DNA from: Paenibacillus sp. FSL H7-0737
Lineage (GTDB): Bacteria; Bacillota; Bacilli; Paenibacillales; Paenibacillaceae
Length of the DNA stretch: 64,000 bases
Assembly (NCBI RefSeq): GCF_000758545.1
Contig: NZ_CP009279.1
Coordinates: forward strand, 1,736,001 to 1,800,000
Direction: 5' to 3'
The notes under the pieces are model-generated. The model ran no database searches. It saw only the letters and a program-made list of their open reading frames with translations, and was not told the DNA's origin. The translations under genes were made by a program, and so were the position numbers. Of the stretch, positions 56,359 through 64,000 are shown one piece after another (within the stretch, counting starts at the first letter, position 1; each line of letters begins with the position of its first letter).

Positions 56359-57357
56359 ATGGAGTTGCTTCAAGATGAGAACAAGGTGAAAGAGTGGGCC
56401 GAAGCCAACTCGGAATCTATAGGCTTAAATAGGTCGAAGATTGAGGCTAAGTATATTTGGAATCCTGGAGGGTTTGTAAACCAATCTTATCGCATAACGG
56501 ATGGTCAAACCTTTCGTCATTTAAAACTCTCACAAGAGCAAAAAGCAGTGGGACTTAAACAGTGGGTTAAGATCAGTGAACATTTGACTTATAATTACAA
56601 GGCACCACGGTTGATTAGGGAGATTACACAAGAAATAACATCTGGTTATTCTTATGGTTTAGTGTTTGATTTTATCGAAGGTAAACCATTAAGCTCCATT
56701 TCCGATCCACTGCCAGTGGTTGAAAAGGTTCTGAGGTCCCTTCATCAATTACATGCAGATAAAGGAATTAGGATGGCAGTTGTAAGTGAGGATGAGGACT
56801 ACAATTATGCCGCCGCATTTACTGACGAATACATCAACCGATTTGAAGAAGATCTGCAAATTATTAGAGCGGAAAAGCATTTGCTGGACTTCGTAACGGC
56901 GGACACTTTAGATTGGTTCGATACAGAAGTGGAAGCTTTGAGAATTATGGTTAGTCAGCACCCTTCTTTTCAGAGAAAGGCGTCCGACATCGTACACAAT
57001 GATGTGAATTGGCAGAATATCTTAGTCAATGATAATAATGAATTTTGGATTATTGATTGGGATGACCTTACGGTTTTTGGAGACGCTGCAATGGATTATT
57101 CCGTACTACTTTGGCCGCTCTATAAATCAAAAGATTGGACTTACTGTAGGGATCTAGTTATTGATTTAGCAGGCCTTGCAATATTGGAACGGATTGAGTT
57201 TTATTTTAGAGCGAAGCTCCTTGATGATGTGATTGATGTTCTTGCTGACTATGTTGAAGCGGAGCAAGTGCCAGAACTGAAGGAAATGGCTCAGAAAAGG
57301 GCAAAAGAGATACATCTTCGTGCTTACCCTGAATATCTGAGTCTATATGCAACATAA
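56359..57357 (+). CDS. Aminoglycoside phosphotransferase (APH)-fold kinase
   Basis: A 332-residue protein of the APH/choline kinase fold. The catalytic loop is HNDVNWQNIL near residue 214 and the metal-binding Asp is in IIDWDDL near residue 231. An N-terminal nucleotide-binding lobe (GGFVNQSYRI, then FRHLKLS) precedes. The substrate is unknown; spore-coat CotS-like and homoserine kinase-like proteins share this fold. Real drug resistance is not implied. It is the last gene of the run starting at 52902 and is closed by a strong hairpin. Confidence 0.85.
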   Translation: MELLQDENKVKEWAEANSESIGLNRSKIEAKYIWNPGGFVNQSYRITDGQTFRHLKLSQEQKAVGLKQWVKISEHLTYNYKAPRLIREITQEITSGYSYGLVFDFIEGKPLSSISDPLPVVEKVLRSLHQLHADKGIRMAVVSEDEDYNYAAAFTDEYINRFEEDLQIIRAEKHLLDFVTADTLDWFDTEVEALRIMVSQHPSFQRKASDIVHNDVNWQNILVNDNNEFWIIDWDDLTVFGDAAMDYSVLLWPLYKSKDWTYCRDLVIDLAGLAILERIEFYFRAKLLDDVIDVLADYVEAEQVPELKEMAQKRAKEIHLRAYPEYLSLYAT

Positions 57358-57386
57358 CCGAAGCTAACTGAATGATCAGCTTAATA

Positions 57387-57432
57387 AAGGGATTCACATA
57401 TTGGACTTGCCTAATATGTGAATCCCTTTTTC
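57387..57432. terminator. Bidirectional terminator between kinase and AraC genes
   Basis: A perfect 16-bp stem (AAGGGATTCACATATT with its complement, 57387-57402 and 57413-57428) with a 10-base loop and TTTTT following on the plus strand. Confidence 0.9.
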
Positions 57433-57443
57433 AAAGGCTTCCC

Positions 57444-58310
57444 TTACTGATTTGTCTTTTTTACATGTCTAGTCGTTGTGAGACGGTAAGCGGTGGGTGA
57501 CTGAGCACAAAACCGTTTGAATTGGCGTGAGAAGTATAAAGCATCGGTGAGCCCCACGGATGCTGCTACCTGTTCCACGGACAGCTCGGGTCGTTCACGC
57601 AGCAGCTGTCTGGACTTTTCAATGCGCAGCTTCAGCAAGTAGGTCACCGGAGATAGTCCGGTCTCTTGCTTAAATACACGGGATAGATAGGCTCGGTTAT
57701 AGCCAAGAGTATCACACATTTGTTCAATGGATACTGGATGAGCATATTGGGAGGCCATGTAGTGGATCATTTGCTTCACAGTACGCTTAACCTGCGATTC
57801 AGCTCCAGGAAGACGGGAGAAGGAAGAGAGTAAATCTGCGGCTTCACCTACAATGAGATAAAGATACCCTAGAGAAGTTAGGTGTGCACTTTCTTTGTTT
57901 GCTTTGAAGGCTTGCATGATACTGGAAAGGGCACCTGGGATGACGCTATCACCCGTTGTAGTCACCACAGGTTTTTGAGGTGTAAAGCCTGTCTGCAGCA
58001 CGAGGCTATCAGCCTCACTCCCAGTAAAAGCTGCCCAGCGATAGCACCAGGGCTGATCTTTATCCGAAACATAACTGACCAGCTGTCCTGGATGAATAAG
58101 GAAGCAGTCACCTTTTCCCAGTGCATATTGATGATGTTCAGTACGGAAAACACCTGAGCCAGACTCTATAAAGTGAAGTAAATAATAATCGTAAATCTTA
58201 GGGCCAGCTTGATGCATAGGAATCGTCTGACTTTGACCAGCAAACAGTACATGGAGATTTTGTTTATCGTAATATACGGGATTAGATCCTACGGAATAAG
58301 TATGCTCCAT
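57444..58310 (-). CDS. AraC family transcriptional regulator (MsmR/RafR-like)
   Basis: A 288-residue regulator with an N-terminal cupin-type sugar-binding domain (HFIESGSGVFRTEHHQYALGKGDCFLI; PWCYRWAAFTG) and a C-terminal AraC domain (about 185-285: IEQMCDTLGYNRAYLSRVFKQE and VEQVAASVGLTDALYFSRQFKR). The family controls alpha-galactoside and similar sugars. It is divergent from galK-galE-galT and is the likely regulator of that operon. The ATG at 58310 has GAAAGG upstream; an earlier in-frame ATG at 58340 has no ribosome site. Confidence 0.9.
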   Translation of the reverse strand: MEHTYSVGSNPVYYDKQNLHVLFAGQSQTIPMHQAGPKIYDYYLLHFIESGSGVFRTEHHQYALGKGDCFLIHPGQLVSYVSDKDQPWCYRWAAFTGSEADSLVLQTGFTPQKPVVTTTGDSVIPGALSSIMQAFKANKESAHLTSLGYLYLIVGEAADLLSSFSRLPGAESQVKRTVKQMIHYMASQYAHPVSIEQMCDTLGYNRAYLSRVFKQETGLSPVTYLLKLRIEKSRQLLRERPELSVEQVAASVGLTDALYFSRQFKRFCAQSPTAYRLTTTRHVKKTNQ

Positions 58311-58457
58311 TTGAGACAGCCTTTCTTGTGTTATTGTCATTTTATGGCTTATAGTTTAGGGTGTATCAATTATTTGTGTAATTATTATATTATGGGAAGT
58401 CACATTTATCCATACATTACACACATGATTGCATTATCAGAGGATGACTGATTCTAT

Positions 58458-58463
58458 TATAAT
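58458..58463 (+). promoter_or_regulatory. -10 element of the gal operon
   Basis: A perfect TATAAT, 65 bases before galK. The best -35 is TTATCA at 18 bases, which is weak, in line with a promoter that needs an activator such as the divergent AraC protein. Confidence 0.5.
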
Positions 58464-58528
58464 GAATACATAAAGAACGCTTTACTTATTCCCACTGGCT
58501 GAAGCAGCGAAAGGATGGAGTGGCATTA

Positions 58529-59704
58529 ATGAGCACACAGGAACTTAAAAAGAAATTCATCGAAAAGTACGGGGTAAGCGAGCAAGAAGCTCAAGTATTT
58601 TATGCACCAGGCCGTGTTAATCTCATTGGAGAGCACTTGGATTATAACGGTGGATACGTGCTGCCGGCAGCTTTGGAATTCGGAACAACATTGATTGTCC
58701 GTCCACGTAGTGACAGCAAAGTGAATTTTGCATCTACTAATTTTCCTTATGAAGCATCTATTGATTATAGTGAAATTGGCAAGGCCAAAACTGGAGAATG
58801 GATCGACTATCCGGTTGGAGTAATGGTTGAATTGGAGAAGAAAAACACTCCAGTATCTAAAGGTTACGATCTGCTGTTCCATGGTGATATTCCGAATGGC
58901 GCAGGCTTGTCCTCATCGGCTTCTCTTGAAGTCGTGACTGCTTATGCTTTCCTAACTCTCGAAGGCGGCGACACGGATACCGTTGAGATTGCACTCTTGT
59001 CTCAGCGTGCTGAGAACCAGTACGTAGGTGTAAACTCCGGAATTATGGATCAGTTCGCAGTTGCTAATGGCAAACGAGATCATGCAATCCTGTTAATGTG
59101 TGATACGCTTGAATATAATCTGGTACCTTTCATCACAGGTGCTTACAAACTGGTTATCGGCAACACGAACAAACGCAGAGGACTTGTAGATTCCAAGTAC
59201 AATGAGCGTCGTCAGCAGTGTGATGAGGCCTTGTCTATTTTGCAAAAAGAAGTTCCTTCACTAGCTTATCTGGCACAGCTCAATCATGAACAATTCGAAG
59301 CACATCAAGATAAAATCACAGATGAAATTGTTAGACGCCGCGCTCGCCATGTTGTGGAAGAGAATCAACGTGTACTAGAATCCGTTGAGGTCTTAAAGAA
59401 CAATGATCTGAAGCAGTTTGGACAGTTTATGAATGACTCACATACTTCCTTGCGTGATTTGTATGAAGTTAGCTGTGAAGAGCTAGATATTATGGTTGAA
59501 GAAGCACAGCGTATTCCCGGTACACTGGGTTCCCGTATGACTGGTGCAGGTTTCGGTGGCTGTACTGTATCCTTGGTACATGAAGATGATGTAGAACGTT
59601 TCATTCGTGAAGTAGGCGAGGCATATACCACAAGATCTGGTTTGGTTGGTGAGTTCTACGTTTGCGGCATCGGTAATGGTGTCCAAGAATTGAAGGGAGT
59701 GTAA
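58529..59704 (+). CDS. galK: Galactokinase
   Basis: A 391-residue GHMP kinase that phosphorylates galactose at C1 in the Leloir pathway. The galactokinase signature GRVNLIGEHLDYNGGYVLP is near residue 30, the ATP loop PNGAGLSSSASLE near residue 122, and the third motif GAGFGGCTVSLV near residue 340. The ATG at 58529 follows AAGGATGGAG; an in-frame GTG at 58520 overlaps that site. First gene of galK-galE-galT. Confidence 0.97.
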   Translation: MSTQELKKKFIEKYGVSEQEAQVFYAPGRVNLIGEHLDYNGGYVLPAALEFGTTLIVRPRSDSKVNFASTNFPYEASIDYSEIGKAKTGEWIDYPVGVMVELEKKNTPVSKGYDLLFHGDIPNGAGLSSSASLEVVTAYAFLTLEGGDTDTVEIALLSQRAENQYVGVNSGIMDQFAVANGKRDHAILLMCDTLEYNLVPFITGAYKLVIGNTNKRRGLVDSKYNERRQQCDEALSILQKEVPSLAYLAQLNHEQFEAHQDKITDEIVRRRARHVVEENQRVLESVEVLKNNDLKQFGQFMNDSHTSLRDLYEVSCEELDIMVEEAQRIPGTLGSRMTGAGFGGCTVSLVHEDDVERFIREVGEAYTTRSGLVGEFYVCGIGNGVQELKGV

Positions 59705-59708
59705 TCAA

Positions 59709-60695
59709 ATGGCAATTTTAGTAACAGGTGGAGCGGGGTATATTGGATCTCATACTGTAGCAGAGCTGTTGGATCGCGGCGAAGAAGTGGTTGTCATCGA
59801 CAATCTGCTAACAGGGCATCGTGAGGCGCTACTGGGTGGCAAGCTGTACGAAGGCGATCTGCGTGATAAGGAGCTGCTTGGCAAGCTGTTCGCCGAGAAT
59901 GAGATTGATGCGGTTATCCATTTTGCAGCAAGCTCTTTGGTTGGTGAAAGCATGAAGGACCCAGTGAAATATTATGACAACAACGTATACGGTACACAAT
60001 GCCTTTTGGAAGCTATGCAAAAAGCTGGCGTGAACAAAATCGTATTCTCGTCTACAGCTGCAACCTACGGCGAACCGGAAAAGGTGCCGATTGAAGAAAC
60101 AGACCGTACCGAGCCAGCAAACGTATATGGCGAAACTAAGCTGACTATGGAACGCATGATGGCTTGGTTTGATAAAGTGCTGGGTATCAAATATGTAGCG
60201 CTTCGTTATTTTAATGCTGCAGGTGCACATGCTAGTGGCAAAATCGGTGAAGACCATCGTCCGGAAAGTCATTTGGTTCCGCTGGTATTGCAAACCGCTT
60301 TGAAGCAACGGGAGAGCATCGCCGTATTCGGAGACGACTATCCTACAGAAGACGGTACTTGTGTGCGCGACTACATTCATGTTAGCGATCTGGCTGACGC
60401 CCATGTTCGCGCAGTAACTTATCTGCGTAGCGGAAGCAGCAGTAATATTTTTAACTTGGGAAATGGACTTGGCTTCTCGGTAAAACAGGTTATTGAAACT
60501 GCGAAGAAAGTTACAGGACTAGAAATCCCTGTAGTTATTCAAGAACGCCGTGCTGGAGATCCGGCAGTATTGGTAGCTTCCTCCGATAAAGCGCGCTCTA
60601 TCCTTGGATGGAACCCTCAGCATGCTGACTTAGAGAATATCATTCAAAGCGCCTGGAACTGGCATTCTGCCAATCCGCAGGGGTACGGAGAATAA
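59709..60695 (+). CDS. galE: UDP-glucose 4-epimerase
   Basis: A 328-residue extended short-chain dehydrogenase/reductase. It has the NAD-binding motif TGGAGYIGSHT at the N terminus, the catalytic SSTAATYG near residue 118 and YGETK (Tyr and Lys of YxxxK) near residue 140, and the end segment YIHVSDLADAH. It interconverts UDP-galactose and UDP-glucose. It starts 4 bases after galK with AAGGGAG inside the galK end. Confidence 0.97.
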   Translation: MAILVTGGAGYIGSHTVAELLDRGEEVVVIDNLLTGHREALLGGKLYEGDLRDKELLGKLFAENEIDAVIHFAASSLVGESMKDPVKYYDNNVYGTQCLLEAMQKAGVNKIVFSSTAATYGEPEKVPIEETDRTEPANVYGETKLTMERMMAWFDKVLGIKYVALRYFNAAGAHASGKIGEDHRPESHLVPLVLQTALKQRESIAVFGDDYPTEDGTCVRDYIHVSDLADAHVRAVTYLRSGSSSNIFNLGNGLGFSVKQVIETAKKVTGLEIPVVIQERRAGDPAVLVASSDKARSILGWNPQHADLENIIQSAWNWHSANPQGYGE

Positions 60696-60750
60696 GGGGC
60701 TTTAGCATAGCTTAACTAGAGCATGAGACCCTACTTAAGGAGAATTGAAA

Positions 60751-62331
60751 ATGCACAACGAGAATAAGGTTACGCCTGCTGGCCAGAAAGCCTTACATGC
60801 GATTGAGCAGCTAGTTTTGTTCGCACTACGTGAGCAGCTCATTGCTCCATCAGATGAAGACTATAGCCGTAATGTGCTGCTAGATCAGTTCGGATTTAGC
60901 GAGCCGTTCGTTGGCGAGATCGATCAAAGTCCACTTACAGGTCCACAGATTCCACTGGATGCACTGATTGATTATGGTTTTGAAATCGGATTGATTCCAG
61001 AGAATAGCGACACTTACCGTGACTTGCTGGATGCCAAGATTATGGGACTCCTAATGGCCCGTCCATCAGACGTCAATGCGGAGTTCAATCGTTTAGCTGC
61101 TGAAAAAGGTATCTCTGCGGCTACAGATCGCTTTTATAAATTAAGCATAGATTCCAACTATATCCGGATGGACCGGATTTCCAAGAATGTCTACTGGCTG
61201 CAAGATTCGCCTTACGGTGACATCGAGATGACCATCAATTTGTCCAAGCCTGAGAAGAGTCCAAAGGAAATTGCTATGGCGCGCTTGCTCCCGCCGCCGG
61301 TCTATCCAAAATGTCTGCTGTGCCGCGAGAATGTTGGGTATGCTGGTCGGGTTAATCATCCGCCGCGCCAGAACCTGCGTGTCATTCCACTTCAGCTGAA
61401 TAATGAGAAATGGCTCTTTCAGTATTCGCCATATGTTTACTACAACGAGCACTGTATTGTATTCCATCATGATCATGTGCCAATGAAGCTTACCAAGGAT
61501 ACCTTGAAGCGGCTACTTAGCTTCGTGGAATCTTTCCCGCACTATTTTATTGGCTCGAATGCTGACTTACCGATTGTTGGCGGATCGATTCTGACACATG
61601 ACCACTTTCAAGGTGGACGTCACACCTTCCCTATTCAGAAAGCGCCTAAGGAAGATACGTTCACGCATGCATCTTATCCGGGTGTCAGCATTAATATCGT
61701 AAAATGGCCTATGTCCGTATTACGTTTGAATGGTGAAGATCGAGCGGTATTGCTGGAATGTGGCAATGCACTTTATGAAGCTTGGAAGGCGTATAGTGAT
61801 CCTGAAGCAGAAGTGTTGGCGTTCAGCGAAGTTGATGGTGAAGTGCAGCCTCATAATACCGTTACTCCAATCGTTCGTCGGGTAGAAGATGGCAGCTTCG
61901 AGATGGATCTCGTGCTGCGTAACAACCGGACTAACGAGCAATATCCTGAAGGGATTTTCCATCCCCATCGGGAGATGCACCATATCAAGAAAGAAAATAT
62001 CGGCTTGATTGAGGTCATGGGACTCGCAATTCTGCCAGGTCGTCTGAAGGAAGAGCTTGATTCTATTGCGAGCATCCTTGCAGGAGATCAAGCACTATTA
62101 GAAGCGGTGAAGAATGACCCTAGTCATCCACTTGCGCAGCACGCTGCTTGGGTTCAGGAGCTTGTAGAGCGTTTCGGAACGGCATTACAGCATGAAGAAG
62201 CCGTCAAGATTGTGCAGAACGAAGTCGGCATCAAGTTTACACATATTCTTGAACACGCGGGTGTCTATAAACGGACTCCGGAAGGGCAAGCTGCTTTCCG
62301 TCGTTTCGTGAAGAGCTTCGGCGCGATCTAA
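60751..62331 (+). CDS. galT: UDP-glucose-hexose-1-phosphate uridylyltransferase (class II GalT)
   Basis: A 526-residue enzyme of the long Gram-positive GalT type (family 2), which moves UMP from UDP-glucose to galactose 1-phosphate. Recognisable segments are CLLCRENVGYAGRVNHPPRQNLR, NEHCIVFHHDHVPM, and the histidine-rich active-site strand SILTHDHFQGGRHTFP near residue 278. AAGGAGA lies 7 bases before the ATG at 60751; an in-frame TTG at 60745 is too close to it. Last gene of the operon. Confidence 0.96.
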   Translation: MHNENKVTPAGQKALHAIEQLVLFALREQLIAPSDEDYSRNVLLDQFGFSEPFVGEIDQSPLTGPQIPLDALIDYGFEIGLIPENSDTYRDLLDAKIMGLLMARPSDVNAEFNRLAAEKGISAATDRFYKLSIDSNYIRMDRISKNVYWLQDSPYGDIEMTINLSKPEKSPKEIAMARLLPPPVYPKCLLCRENVGYAGRVNHPPRQNLRVIPLQLNNEKWLFQYSPYVYYNEHCIVFHHDHVPMKLTKDTLKRLLSFVESFPHYFIGSNADLPIVGGSILTHDHFQGGRHTFPIQKAPKEDTFTHASYPGVSINIVKWPMSVLRLNGEDRAVLLECGNALYEAWKAYSDPEAEVLAFSEVDGEVQPHNTVTPIVRRVEDGSFEMDLVLRNNRTNEQYPEGIFHPHREMHHIKKENIGLIEVMGLAILPGRLKEELDSIASILAGDQALLEAVKNDPSHPLAQHAAWVQELVERFGTALQHEEAVKIVQNEVGIKFTHILEHAGVYKRTPEGQAAFRRFVKSFGAI

Positions 62332-62344
62332 AGTTTGGAAAGGG

Positions 62345-62383
62345 GATGTCCTTAAGCCTGTAGGCTTAAGGACATCTTTTTTT
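62345..62383 (+). terminator. Terminator of the gal operon
   Basis: A perfect 14-bp stem (GATGTCCTTAAGCC with its complement) and a 4-base loop, followed by seven T. Confidence 0.95.
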
Positions 62384-62479
62384 AGGTTATATATTTGGGG
62401 TCCCTGAAAAGTATCTGAGTTTGCATCGAAGCAAAGCACCACTTTGTGGAAATATTTATGTGGCTTGAAGCTAATCCAT

Positions 62480-62508
62480 TTGAATGCGGCAATTCAGAGG
62501 TTTATAAT
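62480..62508 (+). promoter_or_regulatory. Sigma-A promoter of the alcohol dehydrogenase gene
   Basis: TTGAAT (62480-62485) and TATAAT (62503-62508) are 17 bases apart, 46 bases before the start codon. Confidence 0.78.
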
Positions 62509-62554
62509 ACGAGTGAGCAAAACATTCTGAAATAACTAATGGAGGTTTACACAT

Positions 62555-63718
62555 ATGCGTAATTTTGATTTTTATAATCCTACCAAGTTGATTTTTGGAC
62601 AGGGTACGCTGGAAGCGTTGAAGACTGAGGTTCCTAAGTACGGCAAGAATGTATTGTTGATGTACGGTGGCGGTAGTATCAAGCGTAGCGGTCTGTTCGA
62701 TAAGGTCATGGCTGAGCTTAGCGCAATAGATGCTGTGGTTACTGAACTCTCAGGCGTAGAGCCGAATCCACGCCTTTCCACCGTACATAAAGGTGTAGAG
62801 CTGTGTCACGAGCATAATATCGACCTCATCCTCGCTGTAGGTGGCGGTAGCGTGTTGGACTGCGCTAAAGCAGTTGCTGTTGGGGCGAAATATGATGGTG
62901 ACATGTGGGACTTTGTTGAACGTAAGGCAGCTGCTCAAGACGCTCTCCCACTCGGTACAGTGCTGACGATGGCAGCTACAGGATCAGAAATGAATAGCGG
63001 CTCTGTAATCACCAACGAAGTGACCAAGGAAAAAATGGGCTGGGGCAGTATTCATGCATTCCCTGCATTTTCGATTCTTGACCCAGAGAATACCTTCACT
63101 CTGCCACGTGATCAGACGGTCTACGGCATGGTAGATATCATGTCTCATGTTCTGGAGCACTATTTCCATACTGATGGCAACACACCGGTACAAGACGGCT
63201 TCTGTGAGACTTTGCTACGTACGGTGATCGAAACCGCACCGAAGCTTATTGAAGATTTGAATAATTACGAACTGCGTGAGACGATCATGTATTGCGGCAC
63301 AATGGCGCTTAACGGTATGGTTAGCATGGGTTTTGCAGGAGATTGGGCGACTCACAACATCGAGCACGCAGTATCAGCTGTATACGATATTCCACACGGT
63401 GGAGGCCTGGCCATTCTGTTCCCACAATGGATGAAATATAATATCGATACTGATCCTGCCCGTTTCCGCAAGCTTGCTGTAAACGTGTTTGGAGTTGATC
63501 CTGCGGGCAAGAACGATAAGGAAATAGGGCTGGAAGGAATTGAAGCGCTGCGTAGCTTCTGGGATTCCATTGGTGCACCGAAGACACTCGCTGATTATGA
63601 TATTGATGACAGCGAGATCGGCAGTATGGCTGATAAGGCGGTTCGTTTCGGACCGTTTGGTAATTTCCGCAAGCTTGACCGTGAGGATGTAGTTGAAATT
63701 TATAAAATGGCTTTGTAA
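62555..63718 (+). CDS. Iron-containing alcohol dehydrogenase (YugJ/YugK, butanol dehydrogenase-like)
   Basis: A 387-residue group III alcohol dehydrogenase using NAD(P)H. The cofactor loop [13 protein letters not shown] is near residue 96, [11 protein letters not shown] near 145, and the metal-binding residues lie in [12 protein letters not shown] (Asp, His near 195-200) and [21 protein letters not shown] (His near 268 and 282). It resembles BdhA-type enzymes that reduce aldehydes in fermentation. TGGAGG precedes the ATG. It has its own promoter and terminator. Confidence 0.95.
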   Translation: MRNFDFYNPTKLIFGQGTLEALKTEVPKYGKNVLLMYGGGSIKRSGLFDKVMAELSAIDAVVTELSGVEPNPRLSTVHKGVELCHEHNIDLILAVGGGSVLDCAKAVAVGAKYDGDMWDFVERKAAAQDALPLGTVLTMAATGSEMNSGSVITNEVTKEKMGWGSIHAFPAFSILDPENTFTLPRDQTVYGMVDIMSHVLEHYFHTDGNTPVQDGFCETLLRTVIETAPKLIEDLNNYELRETIMYCGTMALNGMVSMGFAGDWATHNIEHAVSAVYDIPHGGGLAILFPQWMKYNIDTDPARFRKLAVNVFGVDPAGKNDKEIGLEGIEALRSFWDSIGAPKTLADYDIDDSEIGSMADKAVRFGPFGNFRKLDREDVVEIYKMAL

Positions 63719-63776
63719 GTAAATTCTTCTACGAAAGAGACCCTTCGTCTTTAGTCTAGAAGATGTTATAGAACGT

Positions 63777-63822
63777 CAAAGAAGTGATTCTTCCATAATG
63801 GATGAATCGCTTCTTTGCGTTT
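63777..63822 (+). terminator. Terminator after the alcohol dehydrogenase gene
   Basis: CAAAGAAGTGATTC pairs with GAATCGCTTCTTTG (one T-G pair), with further pairing inside, followed by CGTTTAT. The T run is weak. Confidence 0.65.
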
Positions 63823-64000
63823 ATGCTCTACTGTGGATTTCTCCTCAACATCGTCCCTGATCTCCGCTGCTGCTGACCGCATTTTTCGTGCGTTTATCCT
63901 CAGAATGGAACTTTTATGGGTAAATATCCAAAGTTTGTGAAACCAATGACCTACTTTATTCGTTTAAAGTAATATGACAGTCCTGAATGAAGACAGGAGG
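63823..64000 (+). other. Window end with the ribosome binding site of the next gene
   Basis: No gene is contained. The final bases AGGAGG (63995-64000) are a full ribosome binding site, so a plus-strand gene should start within about 10 bases beyond the window. Confidence 0.6.

Noticed and set aside
56359..57357. Aminoglycoside resistance gene
   Set aside because: The APH fold is shared by many metabolic kinases; the protein resembles no known resistance enzyme closely and has no mobile element nearby.
58470..58495. cre box before galK (AAAGAACGCTTTAC)
   Set aside because: It misses three consensus positions including the TG dinucleotide; it is only a weak inverted repeat.
1..64000. Insertion sequences, prophage, tRNA or rRNA genes
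   Set aside because: No transposase, integrase, phage structural gene, tRNA cloverleaf or rRNA segment was recognised on either strand.

Overview
The window looks like a chromosomal segment of a Paenibacillus-type member of the Bacillales. The signs are a low-to-middle GC base composition, strong AGGAGG ribosome binding sites, a T-box leader on alaS, the alaS-ireB-ruvX-DUF1292-mltG-U32-U32 order known from Bacillus, YesM/YesN-type two-component pairs, an SLH-anchored surface enzyme and several CcpA-type cre boxes. I saw no rRNA, tRNA, insertion sequence, prophage or CRISPR.

Layout. (1) 1-2520: a MATE exporter and a CPBP membrane protease. (2) 2688-10996: housekeeping block, with an alanine T-box and alaS, then ireB-ruvX and two DUF1292 genes, mltG, and two U32 tRNA-hydroxylation proteins. 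(3) 11208-32770: a beta-mannan/glucomannan locus. It holds two paralogous chemoreceptors at its edges, a YesM-type kinase beside a lipoprotein sugar-binding protein and a LacI regulator, an intracellular operon (GH113, cellobiose 2-epimerase, GH130 mannosylglucose phosphorylase), a YesN-type response regulator, an ABC importer (binding protein plus two permeases, no ATPase) ending in a second GH130, and an acetyl esterase. A GNAT acetyltransferase and a manganese catalase sit inside it. Between the second GH130 and the esterase lies a 697-base non-coding stretch with eight copies of a 15-bp palindrome. (4) 32904-44819: a 2080-residue secreted protein with three SLH domains and two complete GH3 glycosidase modules, then a membrane-anchored sugar-binding protein, histidine kinase, response regulator and lipoprotein binding protein without permeases. 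(5) 44929-57357: a penicillin-binding protein, AI-2E family transporter, polysaccharide deacetylase, ilvD, acyltransferase, and a run of small enzymes (alpha/beta hydrolase, HAD phosphatase, sirtuin, aldo/keto reductase, APH-like kinase). (6) 57444-63718: AraC regulator, galK-galE-galT, and an iron alcohol dehydrogenase. The last six bases are a ribosome binding site for a gene outside the window.

How the genes fit together. The sugar locus reads as a sense-import-degrade unit. Mannooligosaccharides, deacetylated by the esterase, enter through the ABC importer and are cut by GH113 and phosphorolysed by the second GH130. Mannobiose is epimerised to mannosylglucose, which the first GH130 splits to mannose 1-phosphate and glucose. 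Cre boxes in front of a chemoreceptor, the importer, the GH3 protein and the three-component sensor suggest shared catabolite repression. The most unusual non-coding feature is the palindrome array: two groups of four sites with nearly identical internal spacing, all close to whole turns of the DNA helix.
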